The translations under genes were made by a program, and so were the position numbers. 64,000 nt of DNA from Patella vulgata (Eukaryota > Mollusca > Gastropoda > Patellidae): the NCBI RefSeq assembly GCF_932274485.2, contig NC_065884.2, positions 27,175,540 through 27,239,539 on the forward strand. The letters run 5' to 3'. Below the pieces are notes generated by a model. It saw nothing but the letters and a program-made list of their open reading frames with translations, made no database searches and was not told the DNA's origin. Positions 25,413 to 36,579 of the stretch are shown piece after piece. Every line of letters starts with the position of its first letter. The stretch's first letter is position 1.

Positions 25413-26065
25413 CAGAATACGCCCACATTTTCGAGTGATGGATAGAGAACAAGCTAAAAAGAAAGTGATTTTTCCTACAATCAAGGGCCATAATTCAGGA
25501 AATTACAATTCGATATACGCAAATATCGAAAGGAACAGAAACCTTTGGGTTATAAACTTACATTTCAAGTTTCAACAAAATCGGATAAAAATTGTGACCT
25601 CTATAGGGTCCACAACCTTGATATACCATATTTTTAAGCTATTTGAGAACGATGGGCGGCCATTTTGTCTGTCAGTTTTTGGCTAATTTTCACGAAGTTC
25701 GAACTCAGTCGTCCTTAGGGTGTAACGGTGATATAATAATACGTTTTTTTTTTTAAATCGGATAAAAGTTATGACCTCTATAGGGTCCACAAGCTAAATA
25801 CGCGATTTTTCGTACAATCAGGGGCCATAATTCAGGAAGTTACGGTCCGATATGCGCGAATATCGACAGGAACCAAGATCTTTGGGTTATAAACTTATAT
25901 TTCAAGTTTTAACAAAATCAGATAAAAATTGTGACCTCTATAAGGTCTACAACCTTGATATACCATGTTTTTACGCTATTTGAGAACGAAGGGCGGCCAT
26001 TTTGTCTGTCAATTTTGGGCGGAATTTCACGAAATTCGAACTCAGCCGTCCTTAGGGTGTATGTG
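25413..26065 (+). mobile_element. TACGCCCACA-type element with two 336-bp direct repeats
   Basis: Starts atacgcccacattttcgag. Two diverged copies start at about 25467 and 25804 (gatttttcntacaatcangg) and share gggttataaactta, gtgacctctata, gcggccattttgtctgtca and cgtccttagggtgta. A 112-codon ORF over copy 1 is not conserved in copy 2. Confidence 0.6.
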
Positions 26066-26124
26066 GTGTGGAAATATACTGTATGTGAGTCTGATGAAGA
26101 TTCTCAAAACTAATTGATGACACT

Positions 26125-26480
26125 AAAGACATTTCCATAGCGTAAGGTATGTTAAATGAAGTCGGCCAGCTCCAAAGGGCAAGGTAAATTAAATAAGGTG
26201 AGGTATGTTAAATGAAGTTATATAGCTTCATAAGGTGAGGTATGTAAATAAAGTTGCTCAGCTCGATAGGGTGCGGTGTGTTAATTGAAGCTGCCCGCTT
26301 TATAGAGTGAGGTATGTTTATTGGGTAAATGATGATCTTTTAAAACACTTTTGACTTTGGCGTCTAAACGCATTCTTTAACGGTGCTAATTATATAGATT
26401 AGGTATGTTAAATGAAGTTGCTCATCTCGATAGGGTGATGTGTGTTCGTTGAAATTGTTCAGTTTGATAGAGTGGGGCAT
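26125..26480 (+). repeat. minisatellite-like array, units of about 42-45 bp
   Basis: Repeats of ggtatgttaaatgaagttg followed by ctcagctcgatagggtg occur at least four times up to 26310, then again at about 26400-26470. The same motif occurs inside the 671-bp units that follow. Confidence 0.65.
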
Positions 26481-26829
26481 GATAAAGTAAGTCAGTCTCT
26501 TAACTCAATATCATCTAAAATCTTCGACATTGAAAACACGAATTATTTGTCGGTTTAAATCAACATTGGTGGTGTGATCTTACAGGGAAAAGATGGCCTT
26601 CTGATATCCAATATTTAAGACAAAATAAACATTTTACTATTGGTACACGAATCTTGTACCATAATGCGTTTCAGCGCTATTTGTAATAAGGCACTCCAAA
26701 AACGAGGCTAGCATTTTCCACAAGTCATGTCAAATGGTAACGCCATACTCTTATCTGGAGATCCTGCGCAATAAATACTATCGGCGTAGACTGGAATAAC
26801 CAGACGCTAGAGATTGCCATTCGATTGAG

Positions 26830-27600
26830 ACTTCTGGCGTATTTCGCACAAAACCAGACCCAACTTTTCTAGTGGGTTTTAGCAACGTAAATTTACTTTG
26901 GAATGTCTAAAACTAAAAAGATCTGGCATTACAGGACCAGTAATCAATCCGCCGTTGGGGCGTTTCCGAGATATTCGGGGTTAAAAGTCAAATGAGGTCA
27001 TTGACACTGAAAGTGAACACGGAGTCATTCCTGTATCATGAAAACATGCTGAAAATGATCGAACTAATCACTCTTTCAATAAAAATGTAAACATGCCAAG
27101 TTTGCCGTTTTTGCACCAAGAAGATTTAACGCAATACATATCAGCTATTCCATTGTTTTTCGAACAACTAGTTGTGAAACTAAATCGGAAAGATTTTTAT
27201 TTGACTATTTTTATGTTTATTTGAAACATGTTTCGAAATGTTTTGGCCCTGTTATACCAGATCTTTTTAGTTTTAGACATTCCAAAGTAAACGTACGTTG
27301 CTAAGACCCGGTACAGATAAATTTCAAATGTACCTATTATTAATAAGAACAGGTTCGCTTTAGCTTTTATATTTTACACTGACGTGTATTGCTTTAAATC
27401 CCCCTAGTGCAAAAACAGAAAATTTGATCCTTTGACCTTCGGCGTCACAAAGAATGAATGTGAATTTAGCAAGTTTATATTCTTATTGAATGAGTGAACA
27501 GTTTCGATCATTTTCAGCATGTTTGCATGATACAAGAATGGCGCGCATTCACATTTAGTGCATAAATTACCTTATTTGACCTCTGACCCCGAATATCTCG
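26830..27600. repeat. fold-back repeat containing a second repeat
   Basis: Left arm 26876-26942 (agcaacgtaaatttactttg) and right arm 27150-27308 (caaagtaaacgtacgttgct) are inverted copies related to the element at 45752-46522. Between and beside them lie pieces of the repeat that also occurs at 45355 and 51440 (accagacccaacttttctag, gcatgtttgcatgatacaag). Confidence 0.6.
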
Positions 27601-29613
27601 AACACGCCCCAGCGGCGGACTGTTTACCACTCGGCAACGTATTTTAAATAAAGTTGCTCAGCTCCACAGGTTTGGGTATGTTAAATGGGTAAATGTTGAT
27701 CTTTTAAAACATTTTTTGACTTATGACTTAAACGTTTAAACTGCGTAATAGAGTTCATTCTTTAATGGTGCAAATTATACAGATTAGATAAATACAATAG
27801 TCCAGCTATAAAAGAGTGGGATACGGGCATCTGAAAAGGGCAAACAATAACTACTCGATGGATTGTAACCACATTTAGTAGATACGTTGCCTGGATGTTG
27901 ATTATTCAAATTTTTTTAAAAGCAGTTCAGACTCATCTTTGAGGCATCTATTCAAACCCCAAGAGAGGGGTTTAGATGGACTTTGCCTGTTCCCCAATTC
28001 CCTCAGTTTCTGAATAAATATTGTTTATATAAAAAAAAATGTGAGTAAAGTAATGGTGATTATGCCAAAACAGATCCAAGTTGTGGGCAGTGCATGATAA
28101 AAAAACAAACTCTAGCTACACAAATTTTCTCCCTGTTTATTGTTTATTTGAAGCAGTGTAAAATTTCTATGGTGTTTCTTGGCATCAGCAGAATAGTTCC
28201 AGTGAAAATGCTAAACTGAATACTGGGAGGTTCTGGGCGCCCGAAAATAAATCACAAATCAATAATTTAAGAACACGCCCCAGCGGCGGACTGTTTACCA
28301 CTCGGCAACGTATTTTAAATAAAGTTGCTCAGCTCCACAGGTTTGGGTATGTTAAATGGGTAAATGTTGATCTTTTAAAACATTTTTTGACTTATGACTT
28401 AAACGTTTAAACTGCGTAATAGAGTTCATTCTTTAATGGTGCAAATTATACAGATTAGATAAATACAATAGTCCAGCTATAAAAGAGTGGGATACGGGCA
28501 TCTGAAAAGGGCAAACAATAACTACTCGATGGATTGTAACCACATTTAGTAGATACGTTGCCTGGATGTTGATTATTCAAATTTTTTTAAAAGCAGTTCA
28601 GACTCATCTTTGAGGCATCTATTCAAACCCCAAGAGAGGGGTTTAGATGGACTTTGCCTGTTCCCCAATTCCCTCAGTTTCTGAATAAATATTGTTTATA
28701 TAAAAAAAAATGTGAGTAAAGTAATGGTGATTATGCCAAAACAGATCCAAGTTGTGGGCAGTGCATGATAAAAAAACAAACTCTAGCTACACAAATTTTC
28801 TCCCTGTTTATTGTTTATTTGAAGCAGTGTAAAATTTCTATGGTGTTTCTTGGCATCAGCAGAATAGTTCCAGTGAAAATGCTAAACTGAATACTGGGAG
28901 GTTCTGGGCGCCCGAAAATAAATCACAAATCAATAATTTAAGAACACGCCCCAGCGGCGGACTGTTTACCACTCGGCAACGTATTTTAAATAAAGTTGCT
29001 CAGCTCCACAGGTTTGGGTATGTTAAATGGGTAAATGTTGATCTTTTAAAACATTTTTTGACTTATGACTTAAACGTTTAAACTGCGTAATAGAGTTCAT
29101 TCTTTAATGGTGCAAATTATACAGATTAGATAAATACAATAGTCCAGCTATAAAAGAGTGGGATACGGGCATCTGAAAAGGGCAAACAATAACTACTCGA
29201 TGGATTGTAACCACATTTAGTAGATACGTTGCCTGGGTGTTGATTATTCAAATTGTTTTAAAAGCAGTTCAGACTCATCTTTGAGGCATCTATTCAAACC
29301 CCAAGAGAGGGGTTTAGATAGACTTTGCCTGTTCCCCAATTCCCTCAGTTTCTGAATAAATATTGTTTATATAAAAAAAAATGTGAGTAAAGTAATGGTG
29401 ATTATGCCAAAACAGATCCAAGTTGTGGGCAGTGCATGATAAAAAAACAAACACTAGCTACACAAATTTTCTCCCTGTTTATTGTTTATTTGAAGCAGTG
29501 TAAAATTTCTATGGTGTTTCTTGGCATCAGCAGAATAGTTCCAGTGAAAATGCTAAACTGAATACTGGGAGGTTCTGGGCGCCCGAAAATAAATCACAAA
29601 TCAATAATTTAAG
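27601..29613 (+). repeat. three-copy tandem array, 671-bp unit
   Basis: Units start at 27601, 28272 and 28943, each with aacacgccccagcggcggac and each ending aatcaataatttaag. By eye, units 1 and 2 are identical and unit 3 differs at about four positions. No ORF of note. The unit start is shared with the end of the dispersed repeat before it. Confidence 0.95.
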
Positions 29614-30700
29614 ACTGGCTTCCTTCACCGAAAAGTAAACATTCTACAGGTCACAGATACAGTTAATTTGCAGTTAATAATAAGGGTTTCACCATATTTA
29701 CAAATGAACAATTTCATTGACACAAATGCATCACCGTGAAAATAACTTTTGACACTTATCATTCCAAAGTTCGGTAGACGTATACATTACACATTAACAT
29801 CTCATTTCATCAATAACTATGTTATGTAAAATACAGGAATTAACTCGGCTATTGGTGATAGAAATATTCTGGATTTCGATAGTTTTATTCCCACATTCGT
29901 TTGTTTCAATATGCAATCCCGTTAAACAAACTTAGCTATTCATATTCCCCGATACCACCAGAACGAAGTAATTGAATTGGATTTCTAAATTAAATTCCTC
30001 AAAATTTGCTTGCTGACCCGATTTGACGCTGTACCTGATGATGAAATTTAGCAAATAAAATGACAGACATTGTAGCAACGTGTTCCACGAAATTATGTAT
30101 TAAATTAATTCTCGGGTGCAGAGAAGCATTAAGATTACGATTTTGTATAGGCCCCCACTTGCATATATAATAACCCTACACAATACATGTGCCAAATGGG
30201 ATGCCAACACGGAAATCTCTAGTAGAGCATCCTAGCCATTCGTGTACCATGACCACAAAAATGCTAGGATAGGTATTGCGATTCATAATGGTGTGGATTA
30301 AAGTTCTATACGATTAAATATTATGTGAATGTCTGATTTGTCAACATCCTACTCAAATGAAATGGGGTTTAACGTCCTACTGTTCTACTCCGACTGGTCT
30401 AATGAAGACCTAGAATGATTTCAAAACACTAAGCAAAGTTCGCTTTTGTTAATTGTTGGAGATTTTGTAATACAATGGTCCTTGCGACCAAAGTGTATAT
30501 TCAACTAATTATTTGGTTCACACTTTCTATAGAGTCAATTCACACCTACTTAATGAATTGAGTGATATATTTGTATTTATAAAACAGTGATATTTTGGTA
30601 AAATCCTTACCATTGTCAAAATATCTATCAAATACTATCTTGTTTATGACATGTGTTATAATGTCCCCAACCACCCGGTCTTTGGAGAATGGGGATGTTT
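29614..30700. other. intergenic stretch
   Basis: Nothing recognised, apart from a minus-strand SINE family A tail at 30356-30408 (gaaatggggtttaacgtcct). Confidence 0.4.
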
Positions 30701-30703
30701 ATT

Positions 30704-30770
30704 CCATATTTGGGAAGGAAATTAACGCCAAGGCCAGTCTATGACGTACAGAAATTAGGGGGTTATAAAA
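30704..30770 (+). promoter_or_regulatory. candidate promoter: CArG box (30704-30713) and TATA box (30764-30770)
   Basis: CCATATTTGG matches the SRF-binding CArG consensus. It lies 51 bp upstream of TATAAAAGAGGG, a strong core TATA. This pairing is typical of actin, muscle and immediate-early promoters. A start site would fall near 30795. No coding exon was recognised downstream, so its target is unknown. Confidence 0.35.
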
Positions 30771-30960
30771 GAGGGTGTTGAGCAAAATTCATCAGAGTTC
30801 ACCCAGATATTCCGAGCAGCTATCATCTATGCTTTATTGAGAACAAGGAAAATCAAAGCCAAACAGTTTAATAATAACTTTGTAGTAACGACCTAACCTG
30901 TAGATTTATTTACGGTCACAAAGAAACACATCAAGGAAGTCCGATATTACTACAATTAAC

Positions 30961-31035
30961 GTATTCCCGTCTTCATTAGCCCAGTCGGAGCAGAATAGTA
31001 GGACGTTAAACCCCATTTGATTTTATTTCATTTAA
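30961..31035 (+). repeat. SINE family A tail fragment
   Basis: cccgtcttcattagcccagt, then taggacgttaaaccccattt and an A/T-rich end. Confidence 0.75.
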
Positions 31036-31902
31036 TGCAGTCTTTCGACTATAGTGGATTGGGTCAAGACCAAATCGAATTGTGATAGTATGAAAATATG
31101 TTTTCAAACTTTATATAATTTTCTTTCGAACAAGTTAGACAATCAAATGACTGTATAGAGAAATTTAACAAAAGACAGCCTCCACACTTAACTGCTTTAT
31201 TGTTCTGTGATATAAAGCTCTTTAATCTTACATGTGTATACTTGTTAGTCTTTCGACATTACTCAAACAGCCGTCACAAATTTCTGAAATAAAGATGACT
31301 GTTTTTAAATTCATTAAATTGTGTTGCTTACGAGCTGAAGAGATCAGTTATTTGGAGAAACGTTATAAGGATTTTTCGATTGCGATCATAAAAATCTGAA
31401 TTTCGAATGCTTTATCCTAAGTCTCCAATGAATATAAAATCTAAGTTTTAACATATTACTCTAATAACTTGCTAATACACAGTACTCACAAGCTTTAACA
31501 GCTGAACACGATTTTATCGGTAAACACATTCGGGGTTTTCGAGTCCAAAATGTTTTCCATACACCCAAATGAACAATCTTACGGAGATTTACGTAACGGT
31601 ATGTACCCTATCGTAAAAATGACCACCAAATGTAGCACCCGACAGTAATTTTAGTAGTGGTTAGAGCTTGGGCTATCATGCAGAATCTAATTTAAAAAGA
31701 AACTGGAAGGTACACTTAAAGACTGTCCTAACCAGTCAAATTGACATTTAAGATTGTTAAATAAGAGTGAAGACGTGAATGGATTATTTCTCACCTTATT
31801 AGTAACGAAATCTCGGAAATCTCGGTCTTGACACGAATCTTGACCCAAATCGAGCTGAAAATAAAGTATTTATTGGGTTGATCTGATGTGTTATTTCAAT
31901 AC
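31036..31902. other. intergenic stretch
   Basis: AT-rich; nothing recognised. Confidence 0.35.
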
Positions 31903-33457
31903 TTAATGGGGAATTATGGGAGATCATATAAGGAGTCGACAGCTCTCGCTGCAATAGTTAAAAATAGATAACGTAAATAGAATATGATGGAAATTCAGTC
32001 AAATTGATCCACTCCGAACCGAGATATTACTGTCTGAACCATCGTAAATTTTCAACTGATTTCTTTGATTATGATCAAACTACTTAACTTTGGTTATTAT
32101 AAACTTACCTTTGTGTTTGAAATCAACTCCCGTTAATTAAAATCCATTGCACAATTTAATATCCCAACGAATACAAAAGTTCTCTCTTGAAAAAATCGAA
32201 TTCCCACAAACTTATGACAATGAGAAATACCAAAACGGAAGCCGATTACGTCACTCTTCGGGAGAGATCATTTCGTATAAAGGGGTTACAAGATGTCACG
32301 GTTTGCGGTACTTTTACGACAATTCAAGTTTTTTGTAATCCCGGCTCGGTATTGAGTTTGGGCGTTCACATACATAACTGCCCGTATTCCTTTATTTTGT
32401 TACCATCTTTAACATTCTAGTAAAATCTCTGCAAAGTTTATAGCTTTTAACTTTTGAAATAATTTGTTTTAATCATATGTTTGATTATAGTCGGGTGGAT
32501 GAATTTTCTTTTGAACACTAATACGACACAAAAACAATGACATTCGTTTTACGGATCTTAAATTTTACCCATGAATATCTTTAATTTGATATATAACATG
32601 ATAGATCTAACGTACATGTACAGGATATTTAAAATTATGGGGGTATATGCATGTTCCTGAAGCAACGACTATGGGTTTTACAACATCTGATAAGATGTAC
32701 GTAGTTAAAGCGAGATTAAGCGATGGGGCTATGATGTGATTTAAGTATTATTTACAATAAATTAAAAAAAAATAATTGATATGGAATGTATTTTCATCAT
32801 GAACAATAAATATTGTACCATATCACAATACGGTAAAAACTGTCTTCAGTTGATATTTTTCGTTGCCCAAACTCAAACGATCGAAATGAGGACGCTTTGT
32901 TTTGATTGCAACGTCATGGTTGTCAAAATCTCTGTCATACCCCGCAACAGATTCAATGGTTTCGTCCAACACGGGAGGAAAGCCATGTTGTCTTGAACTC
33001 AGTCAAAAATGCAGTAAATACATCAATTTTTTCAAGAGAGAACTTTTTTATTCGTTGGGATATTAAATTGTGTAATGGATTTTATTTAACGGGAGTTGAT
33101 TTCAAACACACATGTTAGTTTACAATAACCAAAGATAAGTAGTTTGATCAGAATCGAAGAAATCCGTTTAAAATTTACGATGGTTCAGACAGTAGCTTTT
33201 GAATTTTAGGCTAGCTTCGATCATCATTACTTAAATCGGCACTATAAAAATCAAAGTCTCGATTATGCGCTTTTACGTTTAATCATCCTTCACAAAATGT
33301 ATTCTAATCCGCTAAATATCGCAGGCTAGCGATGGCATCAAGAGTTGGTTATGGTCTGGATCAGTTAATTAAAGTCTAATTAATAATTTAGATACCAATT
33401 CAGGCCTAAACGAAGACCTGGAATAATCAGATGTAGCTCTTGCATAATGTATGTTTA
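31903..33457. mobile_element. TTAA-flanked MITE-like repeat (copy 2), split by a later insertion
   Basis: Left part 31903-32029 (ggaattatgggagatc, gtcaaattgatccact) and right part 33195-33457 (gcaggctagcgatggcatc, tagctcttgcataatg) together match copy 3 at 48526-48881. The continuity breaks exactly at 32029/33195, where another element sits. Confidence 0.6.
32030..33192. mobile_element. 1163-bp non-autonomous DNA transposon, long inverted repeats, TA target duplication
   Basis: The ends read CTGTCTGAACCATCGTAAAT and its inverted copy; the inverted repeats run about 170 bp (32030-32200 and 33025-33192) at roughly 90% identity. TA stands on each side (32028-32029, 33193-33194), and the pre-insertion sequence is visible in the copy at 48526. 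The TA duplication suggests Tc1/mariner-type mobilisation. The interior has only short ORFs and no transposase. Confidence 0.8.
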
Positions 33458-33527
33458 CGAAATCAATACGAATTTATAACGTTTGTTATGAAACATTAAG
33501 AGGAATTCGGTGTGTTTGTTAAATGTT

Positions 33528-33897
33528 GGGGATCACGTGGCTAAGTGGGTAAGACGCTAGCTCGCTAGCCTGGAGGTCGGGTGTTCGATCCCTGCATTGG
33601 CCGAGAAAGTTCATCCAGATTTTCCGGCGTGGTTCTCCCTTGTCAGTGATGCAGGACGGAGGGGCTGACAAGGAAAGCTGTCTAGTCGTTCGGATGGAAC
33701 GAAAAACCGAGGTCCCGTGTACACATTGGCGTGCACGTAAAAGATCCCTTGGCAGTTGGAATTCGATACAAGAGTAGGCCGTAGTGCCGCTGTCCGGGCA
33801 AAATTTCCCTCATAGCACACTGTATGGCGTATGCCCGTCTTCATTAGCCCAGGTTAGGAGCAGAACAGTAGGACGTTAAACTCCATTTCATTTCATT
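33528..33897 (+). repeat. tRNA-derived SINE family A, full length with target-site duplication
   Basis: The head gggatcacgtggctaagtgg contains an A box, and ggtcgggtgttcgatccc contains a B box. The body ends aggacgttaaactccatttc plus a short repeat. A 13-bp flanking duplication, TTTGTTAAATGTT (33515-33527) against TTTGTTAATTGTT (33898-33910), has one mismatch. This copy was used as the family reference. Confidence 0.92.
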
Positions 33898-33910
33898 TTT
33901 GTTAATTGTT

Positions 33911-34984
33911 ATTTCATTTATGGCTTTCTCTGTCGACACGGTAATGGAACGCAAAATAGAGACTTTGGCAAGCGTAAATTCCTGGTCCGTATCCGTATTG
34001 ATTTTGCATGTGACGTCATCAATGCGTGAGTATTTCCCATACTTGATACTGCACACGGATACGGCAGCACGTATCGAACAGCTTTCATACGGAAAAGGTC
34101 CGTATAACATCGTCGTTTTTTTACCTTATTTTTTGCTACTTTTAGACGCCGAAATGTTGTGTCGTAGCGTTTTTATGAATCTATGTGTATCCTAGAACAC
34201 GAAGATATATATTTGATGTGATTTTAACTAGGATAAAGACTGTAATTTAATCATTACTTATTTTGATGATCTTTTCGCGGAATTTTATTGTTCCTGTCTG
34301 TCTGCATACTGGTTGACCTACGTGCTAAATTTAGGGAGGTAGGACCTTGCAAATCTGTAAAAGGGATACTATTTGAAATGATGCCTTAGTGAAACCAAAA
34401 ACTGCTGTTGAGTCGAAGTCGAAGAGTTTTAATAAGATTCGACACTAATCATTTTTAAATTTTAAATAATTATCGAGCGACTTTACTCCCTTCAGGAATT
34501 TGTTGGCTACGTACTTGACTTGTACTGATGTTGTTCATGGTAGATAACTGCCATCATGCTGTAACAGAACTAAACCCAGCTCACCTACCCATACGTACGC
34601 GGCCCGAAAATCTGCCCAAACTCTAAAACTACATTGAAGCAACGTGATACGGATGGGAAAAATCCCGCTTGCCAAATGTCTCTAATCAATTGTTTCAACA
34701 CCTCCTCTGTCTATTGACTGTGTAACAAATTATATCTAGGTTTACTGCGTATACGGAATGTTGGATTTTTTTAGATCTTTCAGGACTACTAATAACTCTC
34801 TAAATTACATAAATACTTGAAACAAAAAGAAATATTTGTTTGGCCAGTACCCGATTTCGATGGGGGTTGGGTGGGGGGGTGGGGGTATTGTCACCAGTCT
34901 CATTTACAGACAACTTTTATCAAGAATCACTACGATGTCATCATATTATTAGATGTACGTTAGCTTATTAAAACATCTTCTTAC
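33911..34984. other. stretch downstream of the micro-exon gene's last identified exon
   Basis: The missing 3' exon(s) should lie here or lower. One 27-bp candidate on the minus strand is at 34611-34585 (see findings). A palindromic TGACGTCA lies at about 34011. A G-rich run is at 34863-34887. Confidence 0.35.
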
Positions 34985-35059
34985 CATCGTAAACGCCTCT
35001 TCGGGGATCTCCAGAACGACGATTGAAGCGATAATTATCGTTGTCTTCACCATCATAAT
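34985..35059 (-). CDS. micro-exon gene, exon 5 (75 bp)
   Basis: Acceptor ttattcatacag, donor GATG|GTAAGA. It encodes (Y)YDGEDNDNYRFNRRSGD and PRRGVYD. It repeats the RFNR motif of exon 3 and the DNDN motif of exon 4. The phase-1 donor shows that the gene continues. Confidence 0.68.
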
Positions 35060-36492
35060 CTGTATGAATAAATAAATAAATAGATAAATAAATAAAAGAT
35101 ATGTATAAGCCCACAAGATCGAAGCTGTTATTATAATGACGTTTGCTGCATGGTCATCTCATAGGAGGATCGCACCACACATAAACAGTTATACTGGTGG
35201 AAAAAATATACACATACGGTATACACAATAAACAACAAAAATATAACAAGTGCATAAATATCGAATCATTGATGCTTCAATCATCAAGTTGCAAATTATT
35301 GTAAAATCCGTCGGACATTACCACATTACTAGCTGATATATTTGCTGCCGAAGACAAGAAACACATCCATTATGACTAGCACATTATTAACAAAACTTTC
35401 AGCGCGTGTACTACTGTATCATTAGATCTCAAATCTATTGAATGACAAAGTTTCTTTTAATTACTGTATTTTCCAGTCTATAATTTTATATCGAGGCGTC
35501 ATAAGAAATATTTTACCAGCGTAAGTAGGTTTTGAATAGATAAAACTAATTAACCGAAAGGATATACCGTTATTTTAAATTCCGGTGATCTCACAGGTTT
35601 CAATTTTCTTGTGTTTAGGATAAAAACGAACACAATTGCTGTTTTGTTTTGTGTGCCCGGGTAACGATAATTTAAGTTGTCTGTCCAGTGAAATAAACTT
35701 ACAGTTGTCGTTGTCATGTCCATCTCGTCGTCGTCCTCCCCATCTTGAAAAATCTGAAATTTGAAATGAACACATTGATACATTCTAAAACGGTACTGTA
35801 GAGCATGGCTCTGCCACAAATTTTACATCTGTATTCAGATAAGGTCGTACACAATGAAGAACCCTATTGAAATTGAAAACTATTGATGTATATCGACAAA
35901 TAGCCTAAATAATATATTCAATAATTAAAAGACAATGCTGCTGTCAACTGTTTCTTTTTTTGGGAGGGGGTGGGGGGAGTGTCTGTGTATCGGTACAAGA
36001 TTCGTTTTCTTCTCATGTGTAATGAAATGAAATGGGGTTTAACGTCCTACTGTTCTGCTCCTATACTGGGCTAATGAAGACGGGTACGTACTAAACCTTT
36101 AGTAATGCAATGCATACGCATCTAACTTTGCATATAAGGCGAATACAAGAAAAAATCTTACCATTGTCGCCGTCATCATGTCGGTTAAAACGATCTGTAA
36201 TAGAAAATGATTCTCACATGAATCTCTATGACGAAGAAATAGAGAAAATATTTCCGATCTATTTAATATAGATAATTATTTGGGTACACTCGAAATGAAA
36301 TATATCGTGTTTAATACATCTTTATAGAGCAATGTTGGAGCTCGTTTATAAGAATGCCAATCTACTTCCATGATTATTGAACTCGGCTGATAATGTGAAG
36401 ATCATTACTCACCTCTGTTATAAAATCCTAGGGCGACAGGAGATAAAATCAAAAAACAGAACAGAATCAACAGCTTCATCGTGACAGAATTG
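34985..36492 (-). CDS. secreted Asp/Asn/Arg-rich micro-exon gene, 3' end not found
   Basis: Exons 36492-36413 (ATG at 36479), 36194-36162, 35753-35703 and 35059-34985 splice in frame on the minus strand, all at phase 1. The product so far is 75 residues: an 18-residue signal peptide (MKLLILFCFLILSPVALG), FYNR, then polar modules DRFNRHDDGDN, DFSRWGGRRRDGHDNDN and a 25-residue module with YRFNRRSGDPRRG. RFNR occurs twice and D-G-D/H-N or DNDN three times. The internal exons are 33, 51 and 75 bp, all multiples of three, so any could be skipped without frame change. No family is recognised. A secreted matrix or biomineral protein, or a peptide precursor cut at the RR/RRR sites, would both fit; neither is shown. 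The last exon ends at a donor, so at least one more exon must lie below 34985. Confidence 0.7.
35066..35097. repeat. (AAAT)n microsatellite
   Basis: aataaataaataaatagata and aataaataaa, in the intron just upstream (minus strand) of micro-exon 5. Confidence 0.85.
35703..35753 (-). CDS. micro-exon gene, exon 4 (51 bp)
   Basis: Acceptor ttcaaatttcag, donor AACT|GTAAGT. It encodes (D)FSRWGGRRRDGHDNDN, phase 1 at both ends. It begins with AT like exons 3 and 5, and ends in the same DNDN motif as the middle of exon 5. Confidence 0.68.
36021..36087 (-). repeat. SINE family A tail fragment
   Basis: aatgaaatggggtttaacgt to gctaatgaagacgggta; intron of the micro-exon gene. Confidence 0.75.
36162..36194 (-). 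CDS. micro-exon gene, exon 3 (33 bp)
   Basis: Acceptor ttctattacag, donor CAATG|GTAAGA. It encodes (D)RFNRHDDGDN, phase 1 at both ends. Confidence 0.68.
36413..36492 (-). CDS. micro-exon gene, exon 2: start codon and signal peptide
   Basis: Minus-strand acceptor ttttatttcag, 13 nt of leader, ATG at 36479, 22 codons and one base, then donor AGAG|GTGAGT. The protein begins M-K-L-L followed by a hydrophobic core and a likely cleavage after ALG (residue 18). Confidence 0.75.
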
Positions 36493-36523
36493 CTGAAATA
36501 AAATTTTAAAAAATATAATAAAA

Positions 36524-36579
36524 TTGAATGGGGTTTAACGTCCTACTGCTCTGCTCCGACTGGGCTATGAAGACGGGAC
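36524..36579 (-). repeat. SINE family A tail fragment
   Basis: ttgaatggggtttaacgtcc to gctatgaagacggga, just upstream of the signal-peptide exon. Confidence 0.75.

Noticed and set aside
25348-25686. 112-codon plus-strand ORF
   Set aside because: It is inside a duplicated non-coding repeat; the second copy at 25804 is not open in the same way.
27601-29613. CRISPR-like or coding repeat array
   Set aside because: The unit is 671 bp with no spacers and no long ORF; a simple tandem duplication.
33528-33600. A tRNA gene
   Set aside because: A and B boxes are present, but they belong to the head of a full-length SINE with body, tail and target duplication. No acceptor-stem fold or anticodon context supports a real tRNA. 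The same holds for the other SINE heads.
34011-34018. CRE site TGACGTCA
   Set aside because: A single 8-bp palindrome with no promoter context. Another occurs inside the DRAM-like coding exon.
35550-35819. 89-codon minus-strand ORF over micro-exon 4
   Set aside because: It reads the exon in a different frame and crosses the splice sites; the spliced frame explains the region better.
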